64,000 nucleotides of DNA from Cryptomeria japonica. Lineage: Eukaryota > Streptophyta > Pinopsida > Cupressales > Cupressaceae. Numbering within the stretch: position 1 is the first letter of the stretch; each line of letters opens with the position of its first letter. The stretch lies in assembly GCF_030272615.1 (NCBI RefSeq), contig NC_081412.1:541836335-541900334 (forward strand). Direction: 5' to 3'. The position numbers were made by a program, and so were the translations under genes. Shown piece by piece: positions 1-11,440 of the stretch. The notes below the pieces were generated by a model. The model worked only from the letters and a program-made list of their open reading frames with translations. It was not told the DNA's origin and made no database searches.

Positions 1-1640
1 GGGGAAAGCTCTGGGACCATATGGGTTTCCGATTGAATTCTATCAAGAATTCTGGGATATTATCAAATTGGATTTATTAGAGGTTGTCCAAGAGTCCCAG
101 AGGAATAAATAGATGCTTTGGGCTTTGAATGTGACTTTCATTACTCTCATCCCCAAGTGTGATGGGGTTGATTGGTTAAGTCAATTCTTCCCTATATCTC
201 TCTATAATGTGATTTACAAGATAATCTCTAAGATGATAGCGGAAAGGCTGAAGAAATGGCTTGGGGGTCTCATTTCTTAGGAGCAGAGTGGTTTTTTTGA
301 GGATCGTCAAATCTTGAATGGAGTGGTCATTGCTACCGAGACCATTCACTCTATGGCTAATTCTAAAGAAAAATCTATGTTTATCAAGCTAGACATGGAA
401 AAGGCTTATGATAGAGTCTGATGGTCCTTCCTTCAGAGGATCCTTAGGGCCTTTGGTTTTGTTGTTGAATGGATCCAATGGGTGATGAGTTGTCTTTTGT
501 CTACATCATTCTCTGTGCTAATCAATGGAGATCATATTGAGTTGTTTGGTGCTTCCAAGGGTCTTCGACAAGGGGACCCTCTTTCCCTGTACTTATTTAT
601 CCTTCTGGTTGAGGGTCTGGGGAGATTGATTAAGTATAATGTGGGGATGGGTATTATTCATGGTTGGAGCTGGGGTAATGATATTCCTCCTCAGTCTCCC
701 TTGCAGTTTGCGGATGATACCTTGATGAGAGTGGCCATGATTAGAGAAGCCATAAATTTGCGTAAAGTCTTGGATGTCTATCTTGCTGCTTCTGGCCAGC
801 TGATCAATGAATATAAATCTTCCATCTTTTTCTTCAACACATCGGAGCCTATTCAGTTGAGGATTGCTCAAATCTTGAGATTCCAGGTTGGCTCTCTTCC
901 TTTGACTTACTTGGGTATTCCTATCTCTACTAAAAATCCTCTCAGGGAATCTTTGCAGTGTATTTTGGACAAATTTCGCATGAAGGTTGAACATTGGACG
1001 CACAGATGGTTATCCTTTGCTAGACGGGTTCAATTTATCAAGTCGGTGGTTCAAGCTCTCCTGATTTATAGGGGTATGATTCATGTGGCACTTGTGTGGT
1101 TTGTGAAGGAATTGATTCCTTGGCAAGGCAATTTTTATGGGTAGGCAACTCGTCCTCCTCTAAATGGTGTCTTGTCAAGTGGGACTTGGTGTGCAGCCCG
1201 TAACAGTTGAGTGGGCTTGGCTTAAGGAAATCTTTATTATTTGGGGTGGCTTTGGCGGCAAAATTGTACTGGAGGTGGTGTTTGGAACAAGACTGAAGTT
1301 GGGCTAGGATTTTGTCTTACAAGTATATGCAGAGGATTCCAAAGGAGGAAATCCCAAGATATTCGCTTGTGGGAAAAGGTTCGACGATTTGGAGGACACG
1401 TAAGAAAGGGGTTGCACTGATAAAGGAAGGTTTATTTTGGATTTGTAAGAGGGGGGAAGAGGCATTTTTTTGGTTAGATTCTTGGGATGGCTACCCTTCC
1501 ATTATTAATCAGTTTCCTAATTTATTGGATCTTTTCCAAAGGTTCCTTGAGGCAGGGTGGTCTAGAGTGAACGACTTTAAATCGGGTTATAGGTGTGGGA
1601 AATTGGAGATAGACTTGCGTGGTCCCCGAATCCGAAGGGT
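1..1640 (+). pseudogene. LINE ORF2 remnant (reverse transcriptase and C-terminal part)
   Basis: This is a decayed non-LTR retrotransposon polymerase whose 5' part lies outside the window. Reading + frame 2 gives a reverse transcriptase fold: a GFPIEFY-like start, the LDMEKAYDRV motif near 390-420, GLRQGDPLS near 565-590, and the catalytic FADD at about 708-720. In-frame stops at 110-112, 278-280 and 419-421 interrupt it, and the longest open stretch (482-1144) ends at a TAG. From about 1312 a second open piece carries the W-rich segment typical of plant LINE C-termini (FWICKRGEEAFFWLDSW), just before the zinc-binding domain expected there. The piece decays after about 1640. It is not expressed as a functional enzyme. 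Confidence in the LINE call is high; the clade is not resolved. Confidence 0.9.
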
Positions 1641-2507
1641 GTTTTTATTGTTGCCAGTGGATATGATACATTAGGTTTAATAATGCAACAATAGATACAT
1701 CAATATTTCTTGCAATAGTGGCAAGGAAATGGGAAGCAGAGATTGAACTAGTTTGACCCCTAACAAGATCTAGACAGAATATTTGAAAGAGTATTAAATT
1801 TGTAGATAAACATCTTGTACCGCCACCACCACTACTGCTACTCATGGTTGCAAACTCCATGCTAAACCCATTCAAATTACAAAATTTTGTATTATAGGTT
1901 AAAGTTCTTATTGATCTTCATCTTAGTAGTTAAGATGATGTTAAAAACAAAGATTCCTCTAAGCTTTCAATCCATATCAATCCATATTAGTAGTTAAGAT
2001 GATGTTAAAAACAAAGATTCTTCTAAGATGGTTTAGGGAAAAATTGTCAAAACATTATGCATGCTAAAATGATAGATATCACAATACCAGTCTTATTTTT
2101 GGATAATGACAACAATAAAATAAAAAAATAATAAAACAAATCTAATTTTGTCTTTTAGAAAAATAATTTTTTTAAAAGAAAATTTCAGGAATAAAATTAG
2201 TTTTTTTCTATGTTTGATGGTGGTTGTTATCTTGAAGATATCTTATATATATTTGTTGCCTTGAAGGCAAAGTTACCATAATTGTAATTGTGATAGGAAC
2301 AAATATGAAGGTTGCAATTATTTTTTTTGAACAATAAGAATATCAATACCTTGCCCTGTCGATGTTTCCTATTGTTAAGACGGTACTAAGTAAATATGTG
2401 TCTCGTTTGATATTTTGTTATTTTATTTTATTTCCTTCATTATATATTCACAACTAATTTATATGCAACTTTTAAATATTTTGGATTGAGCTTCTGCTTA
2501 TACAACA
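1641..2507. other. AT-rich stretch without recognisable gene
   Basis: No coding region is supported here. It holds a short direct repeat at 1923-2027 (listed separately) and poly-A/T runs. The part immediately before 2510 may be the 3' end of a decayed copia LTR, because a primer-binding site follows, but no LTR start could be identified. Confidence 0.5.
1923..2027. repeat. Tandem direct repeat, ~41-bp copies at 64-bp spacing
   Basis: The segment starting TTAGTAGTTAAGATGATG is present at 1923-1963 and again at 1987-2027, differing at one base. The 23-bp spacer carries two partial copies of ATCCATAT. This looks like a recent local duplication. Confidence 0.85.
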
Positions 2508-2509
2508 AG

Positions 2510-2523
2510 TGGTATTAAAGCCA
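2510..2523 (+). other. Primer-binding site (initiator Met-tRNA type), degenerate
   Basis: TGGTATTAAAGCCA resembles the plant initiator-tRNA-Met primer-binding site TGGTATCAGAGC with two changes. It lies about 90 bp before the gag start, as expected for copia elements, and implies that a 5' LTR ended just upstream. Confidence 0.6.
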
Positions 2524-2636
2524 AAAAAAAATTGTAGCGATTGTGTTAGGATTTTGTGTTGATTTTGCACAATCAAATGATGTAGGTTTTCAATGCAAGG
2601 TCCGCGGTGGATAAATTTATGGGAAGAATAACTTTG

Positions 2637-3685
2637 AGTTGGGTGAACTCACAATAATGGTTCCCACTTTTTTGTCAACTTTGACACTGAGTTGAACATT
2701 TTTAAAATAATTTTCACCTTCTGACAACTATAACTTTTCAACTATTAAGAATTTGAAGATGATGTAAATTAGTGATTTGTAGAATTTTGTCTTTAGATTC
2801 TAAATTTATTTTTTTTCAATTTTTTTTGAACAATTTTTCTCTTTTAATTTTTCCATCTCCCTCGAAAAGTAGTTTTTTATAGCAAACAACATTTTTTAAG
2901 AGTGATGTGCCTCCCAAAATGCATAACTTTTTTTCTATAAATAATAAAAAACTCAATTATTTTGAATCTTAGTTTGTAAAATCAATATCTAGTGCTTGAA
3001 GTTGGTTTGATAGTGATATGCTGAATATTTTTCATTTTATTAAGTTTTGAAGTCCAACTAGTTATAATTCAGACATAGGTGTACGTTTGAACACATAACT
3101 TGTTCTATACATATTAAAATTCAATTTTATTTTTTTTGTTAGAGAGAAGACATCAATATGGAGGTCCTAGATATTTTTTATAATTTTTTTGAATTAGTTT
3201 ACTATTTCTCCAAAAGCATTGAAAATAGAAGTTCATGTTCGTTGAAAAACCTATATTTGGTAAAATTTAAAAACAAAATCATAATAAACTCATAATGTAA
3301 TAAAATTATAGTTGTTCGAAAGCTTTCTTCAAGGACTACCATCCTATATTTTTGGTTATGAAGATCATTCCATTTGAGCCTTCAACCAGAGGTTTGAAGG
3401 CCAAAATTCTACAGAAATTTTTAGAAAGTTTCAAAGAAGTGCAAAAAAGGGGACCTTTGAATGAAGCGGCCCCAAAATAACTAAAAATCGACAAAAAAAA
3501 ACTTAAAGTGAGTTCACTCGAAAGGGGGGAGGGTTCGAGTGAAGTGGGGGGTTCGCTCAAACCCCAAAGGGTAGTTCGTTCGAACACCCCCAGTTCGAAC
3601 GAACACCCTTCAAAATATTTTTCCCACCACTGCGTTTTTCCTTTGTGGGTGAAAGTGGGAACCATTATTGTGAACTCACCCAACT
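2637..3685. mobile_element. Non-autonomous DNA transposon-like element with 30-34 bp terminal inverted repeats
   Basis: The segment 2641-2670 (GGGTGAACTCACAATAATGG and following bases) reappears in reverse complement at 3652-3681 with 28 of 30 positions matching. The match can be extended by four bases (AGTT) on each side, to 2637 and 3685. The repeats lie exactly where the copia gag reading is broken, so the ~1.05-kb unit is best explained as an insertion. The interior is AT-rich and carries no transposase; near its right end it has a cluster of TTCRNTCGAA-like motifs. The target duplication is unclear: TTTG lies on both sides of the longer repeat, while AACTTTGAGTT versus AACTTTTGAAG flank the shorter one. 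A Mutator-like or other cut-and-paste derivative is possible; the superfamily is not determined. Confidence 0.75.
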
Positions 3686-4372
3686 TTTGAAGTTCAAGAT
3701 GCATGATTTGTGAGTGCAACAAGGATTGCACAAGGCATTGGTAGGAAAGTCAAAGAAACCTACAAATATGACTGTTCAGTATTGGGGAGATTTGGATATG
3801 AGATCTCTTCACATAATTTGTTTGTGTTTGGTAGATGAGGTTCTTTTCAATATCGATGGAGAGGATACAACAATAGGATTATGAAGTAGAATGGAGTCTT
3901 TACATGACAAAATCTTCAATAAATCAATTATACTTGAAGAGGCCATTGTATAGTTTGTGAATGAAGAAAGGTATAAAAATTATTGACCATTTAAATGTTT
4001 TTAATACTCTTATTTGTCAATTAGCTAGTATGGGTGTAAAAACTAAAGATGAAGACAAGGCAATCACACTGTTGTGTTCATTGCCTAAATCTTGGGATCA
4101 CTTACTTCTATTAGCTTTAACACAATTGACACCCTTGAATTTGATTTTATTGTGGAAGTTTTGTTGTCTAAAGAGGTGTGAAGGATGTCTACTATAGAAA
4201 CCTCCACACTAGAAGCAACAGTGGCTAGATGTCGATCCACATGAAAAGGAGAGAATTCAAGAGGTATAACTAAATCTAAGTCAAAAGGCAAAAAGGATAA
4301 GGAAAAATGTTGGGAGTGCAATAAATTAGGGCGTCTCAAGAAAGTTTATTGGAAGAGGAAATAAGAGAAAGA
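3686..4372 (+). pseudogene. copia gag remnant (UBN2-type gag plus CCHC knuckle)
   Basis: After the inserted element the gag reading resumes with a VQQGLHKALVGKSKKPTNMT-like segment near 3711-3775. It continues through a shifted frame with DEVLFNI near 3837 into HLNVFNTLICQLASMGV (open from 3961), LLCSLPKSWDHL near 4075-4105 and a zinc knuckle at about 4308-4352. In the knuckle the two first cysteines (CWEC) remain, but the histidine is arginine and the last cysteine is tyrosine. These are the hallmarks of plant copia gag of the UBN2 type, which forms the virus-like particle and packages RNA. At least two frame changes and several stops make it non-functional. Confidence 0.85.
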
Positions 4373-4374
4373 TG

Positions 4375-5095
4375 ACTCTAAAATAGAAGCAAATCCTATT
4401 GGGACAAATTCAGGCATTGGTGAAATTTTACATATTTGTAATATCTTACATTATCATGAGAAATGGTTATTAGATTCTAGTGCTAATCACATGTGTCCAC
4501 ATAGGAGTTGATTTTATACTCACCAAGTTATTGATAGTGATGTTGTTCTTATGGGAAAAAATATTTCTTGTAAAATTGTTGGGATTTGGAGCATTAAGAT
4601 AAAATGTTTGATGGGATTGTAATCACGTTAATAGAGATAATGCATGTATTAGAGCTAAAAAATAATTTAATTTCCTTAGGAGTTTTGCCTTCTGGTGGTT
4701 ATCAATTTTCTTGTCACTTAGGTGTAGTGTAAATGTCTAAAGGTATTTTGGTCATCATGAAGGCTACAAAGTTGGAAATATTTGTAGGCTAGAATGGAGT
4801 ACTAAGATAAATGAAGCAGTGGTGGTATATGAGGAAGCAAGTGAATCTACTCATTTACGGCATCAACAATTGGGTCATATGATCGAGAAAGGGCTAAATG
4901 TATTGGTAAATTGTAAGTTACTTCCATATTTAAAATATTTGAATTTGAATTTTTTAAAACATTTTGTCATTGGAAAGCAATGTAGACATAGGTTTAAATC
5001 AAATAATGATACATGTACGGGTGTTCTAGACTATATTCAGTCAAATGTTTGGCAGGGCCATCCCTTATAGTTTCTTTTGGAGGCTTGGATTTTCC
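4375..5095 (+). pseudogene. copia protease and integrase N-terminus remnant
   Basis: Near 4464-4520 the reading WLLDSSANHMCPHRS matches the copia aspartic protease site, with the expected D-S-G changed to D-S-S. Later pieces (open 4819-5070) read LRHQQLGHMIEKGLNVLV and CVIGKQCRHRFKS-like, the GAG pre-integrase segment with its H...C residues. A degraded DYIQSNVW marks the start of the integrase core near 5025-5050. After about 5095 the homology stops abruptly, before the catalytic D-D-E region, so the element is truncated here. Confidence 0.8.
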
Positions 5096-6980
5096 CTCTT
5101 GAAGGTTTTTATAGGGTATATGTTGAGTAATCTTGTAGTATATTTTTATCATTGCATTATGGTTATTCAATAAGGTTGTATGCATATTTTTCTCATAATT
5201 TTATGTAAGAAATGATTTGAAATTTGATAATTCCTAACAACACTCACCCACTATAATGTTGACAATAATCACCAAGTAGAGTGCAAATCTCCTCATGGTC
5301 TACTTAAGCTTAATATAACAATAATGACTAGACATTTAGATAAACTCTTTTATTTTTGTCCTTAAAATGATTGAAATTTTACTAATCCTAAGAAAAAATA
5401 ATATACGCCTTGTGTATTATAGGTATCATACTTACTACTATGACTTTCATGGCTACAAATGTTGATGCATTCTAGCTTTGAGCTCGTGTTGATTATAGGG
5501 TGACAAGCTCCTTTCTACCATTCCTTGGAGTCAAGTGGTCAATGGAATTTTTATAGTTGATGAATGATTTTACCGTTTACTTTATAGATCTTTAAGATTT
5601 CATTGAATACACGTTAAAGTTTATTAATTAAGAACGTAAATTATTATCCCTTGTCAATCGAAAACAATTATACAACTATATAAATCACCGAAAATACATA
5701 TATAAAGAAATACATCTTAAAATGTGCCTCTTATATATCTGACCATATAGCCAATTCCTTCTTTCAACAAACTTACGATTCAAGCTCAACTTGTGAGGAA
5801 AAGACAATCAATCTCAAAGCACCACTATCTTACGACTCTAAAGATAAAGAATTGCACACGCATAAAATCTGTATAACGTTTTCAATCCGAATTGACTTTT
5901 TCTGCGTTTATTAAGGTCAACCAAATGTATTCTTATAATAATTATCATGGTGTTTTACAGATCACAAAGGGAGCCCACAATATAAGTGGAGACTAATGAT
6001 GAGGTTGGACAGCCAACATTTATTTGAAAATTTTCCCACTTTCAGATACCTACAAAATTACCATTCAATGACTCTAGATGAGTTCGAGGGTGAGAAGTTT
6101 TTTTTGGTTGTGTGGTCTACATCATGTGGATTATTATGATTTAAAAAAAAAAAAAATATAGAGGAAGAATCTAGTATTTGAACATGTTTCAATCATTTTT
6201 ATAATATTTGCTGATTTAGTATTCAATGTTTTTAATTATATTGTACCAATAGTTGTAACTTTAAATTTATTAGTGTTGGCTATGAGTACCTATGATTGAT
6301 CGAATGAAATGTATTCTTTAAATTTAAAAAGAAAGAAATCATGTGATACCACATTAGCGCACAAATAATACATGATTTAGTGCACGACTATTGGTCTAAC
6401 TCTTTTTTTGTATCTTTTTGACCCCCGGACAAAAAGTGGCAGGTAGAACCTTGATTATAATTATGGGACTTGTCAAGTAAGCAACTATAAAAAATGGGAG
6501 AGTTGAAATTTCCATGTAGAATTTTGAGAAGCACAAAGCTAGGGTGCTCTCAACTGTTGCACCCTCTCCCTTATGTTCTTTTTAATTTGGAGTGAACTAT
6601 ATTAATTTTAAGAATTTGAATATGTTTTCTATAAAAGACTCCTACTTTTGGTGTTAAAAAAGGATTTGAAAATAATAATAAAAATTAAATTTAAAAAAAG
6701 TGGATTTTTTGAAATTAACAAAAAATTATTTACGATTTCAATATGTATTGTAGAAAATATTATTTCTACGAATTAAAATAAATATTTCAACGAATTGAAT
6801 ACCATTTATAATATTTAATGATGTGTAGCACAACTCAAATTTAAAGTAGAAAACATTATTAAAAAATAAGTATATGTGATTGTTATTAAATAATGTGCAA
6901 CTCATTTGCAATAGAAAAAGTCAATCCTCTACCCATATATTGTTGTTGATAAGAAAGATTGTTTGGCTAGATCGAATAAT
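5096..6980. other. AT-rich intergenic stretch, nothing recognised
   Basis: No open frame or motif with a credible match was seen on either strand. The sequence has poly-A runs near 6145 and 6690 and is otherwise unique-looking. The missing ~310 bp of the left LTR of the next element does not appear here. Confidence 0.5.
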
Positions 6981-8252
6981 CTTTCTCCTAGTTTGAAGGC
7001 CTAGTAGTCCTATAGCCCCAATTAACCCTACCTTGTCGGTTTTTGGGCAATTACACAAAAATCACTCAAATAACCTTCCAACACCTTTGGTGATCTGAGT
7101 AACCTGTTGGACAAACTTTTGGATCCACTAGGGTAGGTAGTATGATTTGTCCATATTGGTACGGATTCCAAAAATGACATTTTTAGAGGGTCTAGGATTT
7201 AGTAGCCTTCTCCAATGGGTTTTGTTGTTCTCTCCACCTTGTCACACCTCCACCTTTTCACAGAGACTCTACCACATGTCACTCTTTCATTCCAAACACT
7301 TGGCACCTTCACAACTTCTCATCCCTGCAAGCAAATCCAACATTTTCAATCATTTTCCTAACCGGGCTATGACAGAGCTCGCCTAGGAAATGATGGCAAG
7401 TTTCTTCCCAACAACTTCCAAGCCATTACAAAGAATATATAAACTGTAGAAGGGTTCCATGACTTGAATCCCAGGGGTCATTGAACAAAACTCAAGGGAT
7501 TTCAAGTTGGAACCATGATTGGGCTCTTGAACCCTTGCTCAGGCCAAGAGCAATACAAATTTGTAAACACACTTCAAACCTGCACTAAAATAAATTACAA
7601 ACACCTTCTGAAAAATACAATAATATACACTAAACCACCATGAAATAATAGTAGCAAGGTCAATCCATTTGTTACAGACTACTGCTACAAAAGTGACACA
7701 AATACTAGGCAAAATCTGGAAATAGTCTTCAATTTCTATTCAAACTTGCTCAAAGATATTCCAACCCATGTACAATCATTCTCAGATAATTTTTATGGAA
7801 TTTTGGTCATAATCAACTCTTCATCAGTTTCCTAAGCACCTATTTGCTAAAAAATGCAAAGTTGCTCAAAAAGTTGCAAAAAGTTGTCAAGCAACAATAA
7901 CAACTTTTGCTCAAATGTGCATTTTTTGCCTTTTATGCCTTTCTACTCATACTAAACCTCCTAAGATGACTCCCTAACATCAAAATGACATGAAAAAATG
8001 CCTAAAGAGGCTTTATAAGATGTTTTACATCGTAATGCAAATTTATGCCTTTTTAGGGCTTACAAGGGCTCATAGGCCAAATTTGAGAAAAACACACAAC
8101 CTTGGTGACAATCACCCTTCAAATGACAATAAAACATAGATGTGGACCTATAAGTAGTCCATTATTCAAACACTAATCTAAAATATGGATACTCACTCCA
8201 AAATTGCAAAATGTATCAACAAACTAGTTAAAAGCTAGGTGCTCCTGCACCA
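6981..8252 (-). repeat. 3' LTR of the gypsy element (shortened)
   Basis: This is the left copy of the direct repeat whose right copy ends at 14525. Both end in GCTCCTGCACCA on the + strand, which is TGGTGCAGGAGC at the LTR start on the element strand. Similarity begins near TCTTTCTCCTA (6981), matching 13252 in the other LTR. The ~310 bp that should precede it (the LTR 3' end and its target duplication) are missing, so this LTR is truncated. Confidence 0.85.
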
Positions 8253-8270
8253 TACTCCCCCAATGAGAAA
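8253..8270 (-). other. Polypurine tract of the gypsy element
   Basis: On the element strand the bases TCATTGGGGGAGTA directly precede the LTR start TGGTGCAGG. A G-rich purine run touching the 3' LTR is the expected plus-strand primer. Confidence 0.7.
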
Positions 8271-8655
8271 GAAGTCAAGTGAATCCTTTAGGAAACAAAT
8301 AAAGGGGAATTCCAAGATTATAAAAGTCTTCTTCAGATACCCAAGTATCCTCAGATGCTGGAAGTTGCTGCCATTTGATCAAATGCTTCGTATAGGCGGT
8401 GTGCCTTGTCTTCTTGAGAACTCTATATTCCAATACTTGCTCAGCTTGTGGCATGGTTGCAGGTGGTAAGGGTAGGTCTGAAATTTATTGAGAGACCTCT
8501 AAGACTCTACTATATTCCTCTGGAAGTGTACCCTTATACTGCACCAAGTCTTCAACATTGAATATAGGAGATAAAGCCATATCTCCGGGTAGGTCAAGTT
8601 TGAAGGCATTGTTTCCATACTTAGCCAAGACCTTACAAGGTCCAATCCTCCTCAT
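8270..8655 (-). pseudogene. gypsy integrase C-terminal tail with chromodomain
   Basis: The reading on the minus strand contains GPCKVLAKYGNNAFKLDLP, then FNVEDLVQYKG, and near 8433-8300 EYRVLKKTRHTAYTKHLIKW followed by LPASEDTWV. The order of aromatic and charged residues (Y.VKW...ASEDTW) is that of retroelement chromodomains, which tether integration complexes to chromatin. Stops precede it near 8655 and interrupt it near 8487. Confidence 0.8.
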
Positions 8656-8659
8656 CTAA

Positions 8660-9779
8660 AGTTTGCTAGGGACACCTTTTTGAAGCCTTTCTTTGTTCAA
8701 ATGAACCATGACCAAGTCCCCAACAACAAATTTTATATCCTCTCTCTTTTCATCTACTTTATCTTTGATCTTTTGAGAGGTGTCTAGTAGAGTTGTCCTA
8801 ACCTGCTCATGAATCTCTTGCATGGATTGAGCCATGTCCATAGCATGTCCACTCTATTGTCTCATCTTCCCAACATCTCTGAGCTCCAAAACACCTTTGG
8901 GATGAAGGCCATATACTATCTCAAAAGGGCTCTTACCGGTTGATCTATTCACACTATCATTGTGGGCAAACTCAACTTGATGGATGATCTGATCCCAAGC
9001 TTGTCCATAATCCCTTTTTAAACACATGAGAAGGTTCCCAAGTGTTCTATTGACTGTCTCTATTTGGTCATCCATTTGGGGGTGGTAGGCTGAACTGAAA
9101 GACAAGTTAGTACCCAATCTTTGCCATAAAGTCTTCCAAAAATGACCAATAAACTTTGCATTTCTATCTGATACTATGTTGATAGGTAAGCCATGAATCC
9201 TAATGACTTCCTTGACAAAAAAATGAGCAATATGACCAGCATCATGAGTCACCTTAAATGGAATAAAATGGACCATTTTGCTAAATCTATCTACCACAAC
9301 ATAGATACTATCGAAACTTGATTTGGTCTTGGGGAAACCAACAACAAATTCCATACTTACACACTCCCATGGCCAGTTAGGGATAGGTAAAGGCTGATAA
9401 AGACCAGCATTAGAAGATGTACCCTTGGCTCTTTAACAAACCACCCATTGCTCCACATATTTTCTGATATCCCTTTGCATCTTAGGCCAATAGTAGAATC
9501 TTTGGACAAGTTCCAAAGTCTTATTCAATCCAAAATGTCCACTTAAGCAGCGATTATGCTTCTCTTGCATCAAATGTTCCCTCATGGACCCTTTATGTAT
9601 AGAAAGTTGTCCTCCTCTAAACAAAACACCATATTGTACGGTAAAATATGCATATTCACCATGAAAATGATTTCTAAACTCTTCACAAACCTTGTAGATG
9701 GCAGAAAAGTCTTCATCATCTTGGTATAACCCCTTGAAACTATCCACTCCAATGCTCTTGAGCTGTACTTCTTGAATTG
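8660..9779 (-). pseudogene. gypsy integrase remnant
   Basis: The zinc-binding part (SGHFGLNKTLELVQRFYYWP and a final VVC) lies at about 9433-9570. The catalytic core follows after a stop at 9432: VVDRFSKMVHF gives the first Asp, IVSDRNAKFIGHFW the second, and AYHPQMDDQIETVNRTL the Glu. All three D-D-E residues are still readable. Downstream, RSTGKSPFEIVYG and the GDLVMVHL segment are typical of plant gypsy integrases. Stops at about 9432, 8853 and 8655 break it into three pieces. The normal role is insertion of the DNA copy in the nucleus. Confidence 0.92.
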
Positions 9780-10222
9780 TTAGCAACCTTCTACTTAATG
9801 CATCAATAACTCTATTGCATTGACCTTTCTTATGTTTAATGGTAAAAGTATATGACTGCAAATACTCTACCCATTTGATATGCCTATGATTCAACTTTTC
9901 TTGTGAATTGAGGAAACTAAGAGCTTGATTGTCAGTATAAACCACAAATTCTTTAGGCAACAAATAATACCTCCATTTCCTAAGAGATTGAACAAGTTCA
10001 TATAACTCCAAATCATAAGAAAAATACCTTTTCTTGGCATCATTGAGCTTCTCACTGAAAAAATGCAATCGGTCTGTTGTCTTGACTTAAGACTGCTCCT
10101 ACTACTATGTTGCTTGCATCACATTCAATTGTGAAGATCTTGCCAAAGCTTGGAAGAACTAGTATCGGTCGAGTATCCACCTTTGTCTTCAAGAGATCAA
10201 ATCCTATTTGTGCTTCTTTGGT
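9780..10222 (-). pseudogene. gypsy RNase H remnant with frameshift
   Basis: The reading FTIECDASNIVVGAVLSQ near 10130-10085 gives the first catalytic Asp. FFSEKLNDAKKRYFSYDLELYELV supplies the Glu region and VVYTDNQALSFL the next Asp; NRVIDALSRR ends the domain near 9780-9800. One extra T in a T-run near 10058-10064 separates the first part from the rest, and a stop at 10222-10220 separates it from reverse transcriptase. The family degrades the RNA of the RNA/DNA hybrid during reverse transcription. Confidence 0.9.
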
Positions 10223-11440
10223 CTATTGAAACTTAGTCTTCACTCCTCCTTCGATTGTGTCAAGCATGGGTGCACATATCTCGCTGAACCCTCTGATGAA
10301 CTTCCTATAAAATTGTGCCAAACCATGGAAACTCCTCACTTCACTTGTTGTCTTAGATGTAGGCCAACTGATTATGGCTTCCACCTTAGAGGTATCCATC
10401 TTCAAATCACCACTTGAGATTACAAACCCAAGATATATCAACTCCTGTTTCATGAACTCACATTTCTCCAAATTGATAATTAGTTGCTCATCACATAATT
10501 TATTCAATACAATCTCTATATGCTTAAGATGTTCATCTTTAAACTTGCTAAAAATAAATATGTCATCTAAGTAAACAACATCAAATTTACCAATATAATC
10601 CTTGAGTACTTCATTCATGAGTCTCATGAATGTGCTAGGGGCATTTGTGAGTTCAAATGGCATAACAAGTCATTCATAAAGTCCTTATGTGGTCTTGAAT
10701 GTTGACTTCCATTCATCTCCCTCTTTGATTCTAATTTGGTGATAACCACTCTTGAGGTCTATCTTGGTGAAGTATTCAACACCTCCTAAACAATCCATCA
10801 AACCTTCAATTCTTGGAATGGGAAATCTATACCTGATTGTAATTCGGTTGATAGCTCTAGAATTAGTGCAAAGTCTCCAAGTACCTCCCTTCTTTGGGGC
10901 CAAAACGGTGGGAACTGCACATGAGTTGATGCTCTTCCTTATCAGACCATTATCCAAGAGTTCTTGTATTTTCTTTGCTACCTCTTTATTCTGCTTCGAT
11001 GTCATTTTATAGGCTGCCTTATTAGGCAATGAGGCTCCAGGTATGAAGTCAATTTGGTGACTTATGACACATTGAGGAGGTAAGGTTGCAGGTGTTCCAT
11101 CACTGATAATGTCCTTAAACTGATTTAGAATCTGTTGCACTTCATTGGGAATGCATACTTTCTTCTCCTTACTTTCTTCTTTTGGTTTTACTACAAGTGC
11201 AAACCCCACTCCTTCTCCTTCCTTGAGAGTGTTAATGAACCCCTTCTCATCAACTAGCAACACATTGGGACCTTTTGATCTACCCTCTTCTTGGTCTCCT
11301 ATGGACTGAATTTTATGGGTGATCCCATATTTTTGAAAAGTATAGGTATTCTTTTCCCCATGTTGTATTGCCTTTTTGCCAAATTGCCAAGGCCTACCTA
11401 GGACTAGGTGGCAAGCATCCATTGGCAAGATGTCACACAA
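10223..11440 (-). pseudogene. gypsy reverse transcriptase remnant
   Basis: The piece 10685-11440 holds the end of protease (HLVLGRPWQF), a linker and the N-terminal half of reverse transcriptase: GLIRKSINSCAVPTVLAPKK, WRLCTNSRAINRITI and YFTKIDLKSGYHQIRI with the first catalytic Asp. Two stops (near 10684 and 10672) follow. The piece 10223-10663 then continues with MPFELTNAPSTFMRLMN, the catalytic YLDD in VVYLDDIFIFSK, and YLGFVIS...SWPTSKTTSEVRSFHGLAQFYRKF. The whole polymerase can be read in one frame with few losses. It would copy the element RNA into DNA in cytoplasmic particles. Confidence 0.93.

Larger units (their letters stand above)
2510..5095 (+). mobile_element. Ty1/copia retrotransposon remnant, interrupted by a TIR element
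   Basis: A copia element on the + strand can be followed from a primer-binding site (about 2510) through gag, zinc knuckle, protease and the start of integrase, where it stops near 5095. Reverse transcriptase and RNase H are missing, so the 3' half is lost. The first gag codons (DKF.GR-like, about 2603-2640) are separated from the rest of gag (from 3686) by an inserted element with terminal inverted repeats. The LTRs cannot be defined with confidence. Many stops and frame changes show that the copy is old. Confidence 0.8.

Noticed and set aside
593-1003. 136-codon minus-strand frame opposite the first LINE
   Set aside because: Shadow of the reverse transcriptase reading on the + strand, which has clear motifs.
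3336-3731. 131-codon minus-strand frame across the TIR element and copia junction
   Set aside because: It crosses the element boundary into copia gag antisense and has no motif; non-coding.
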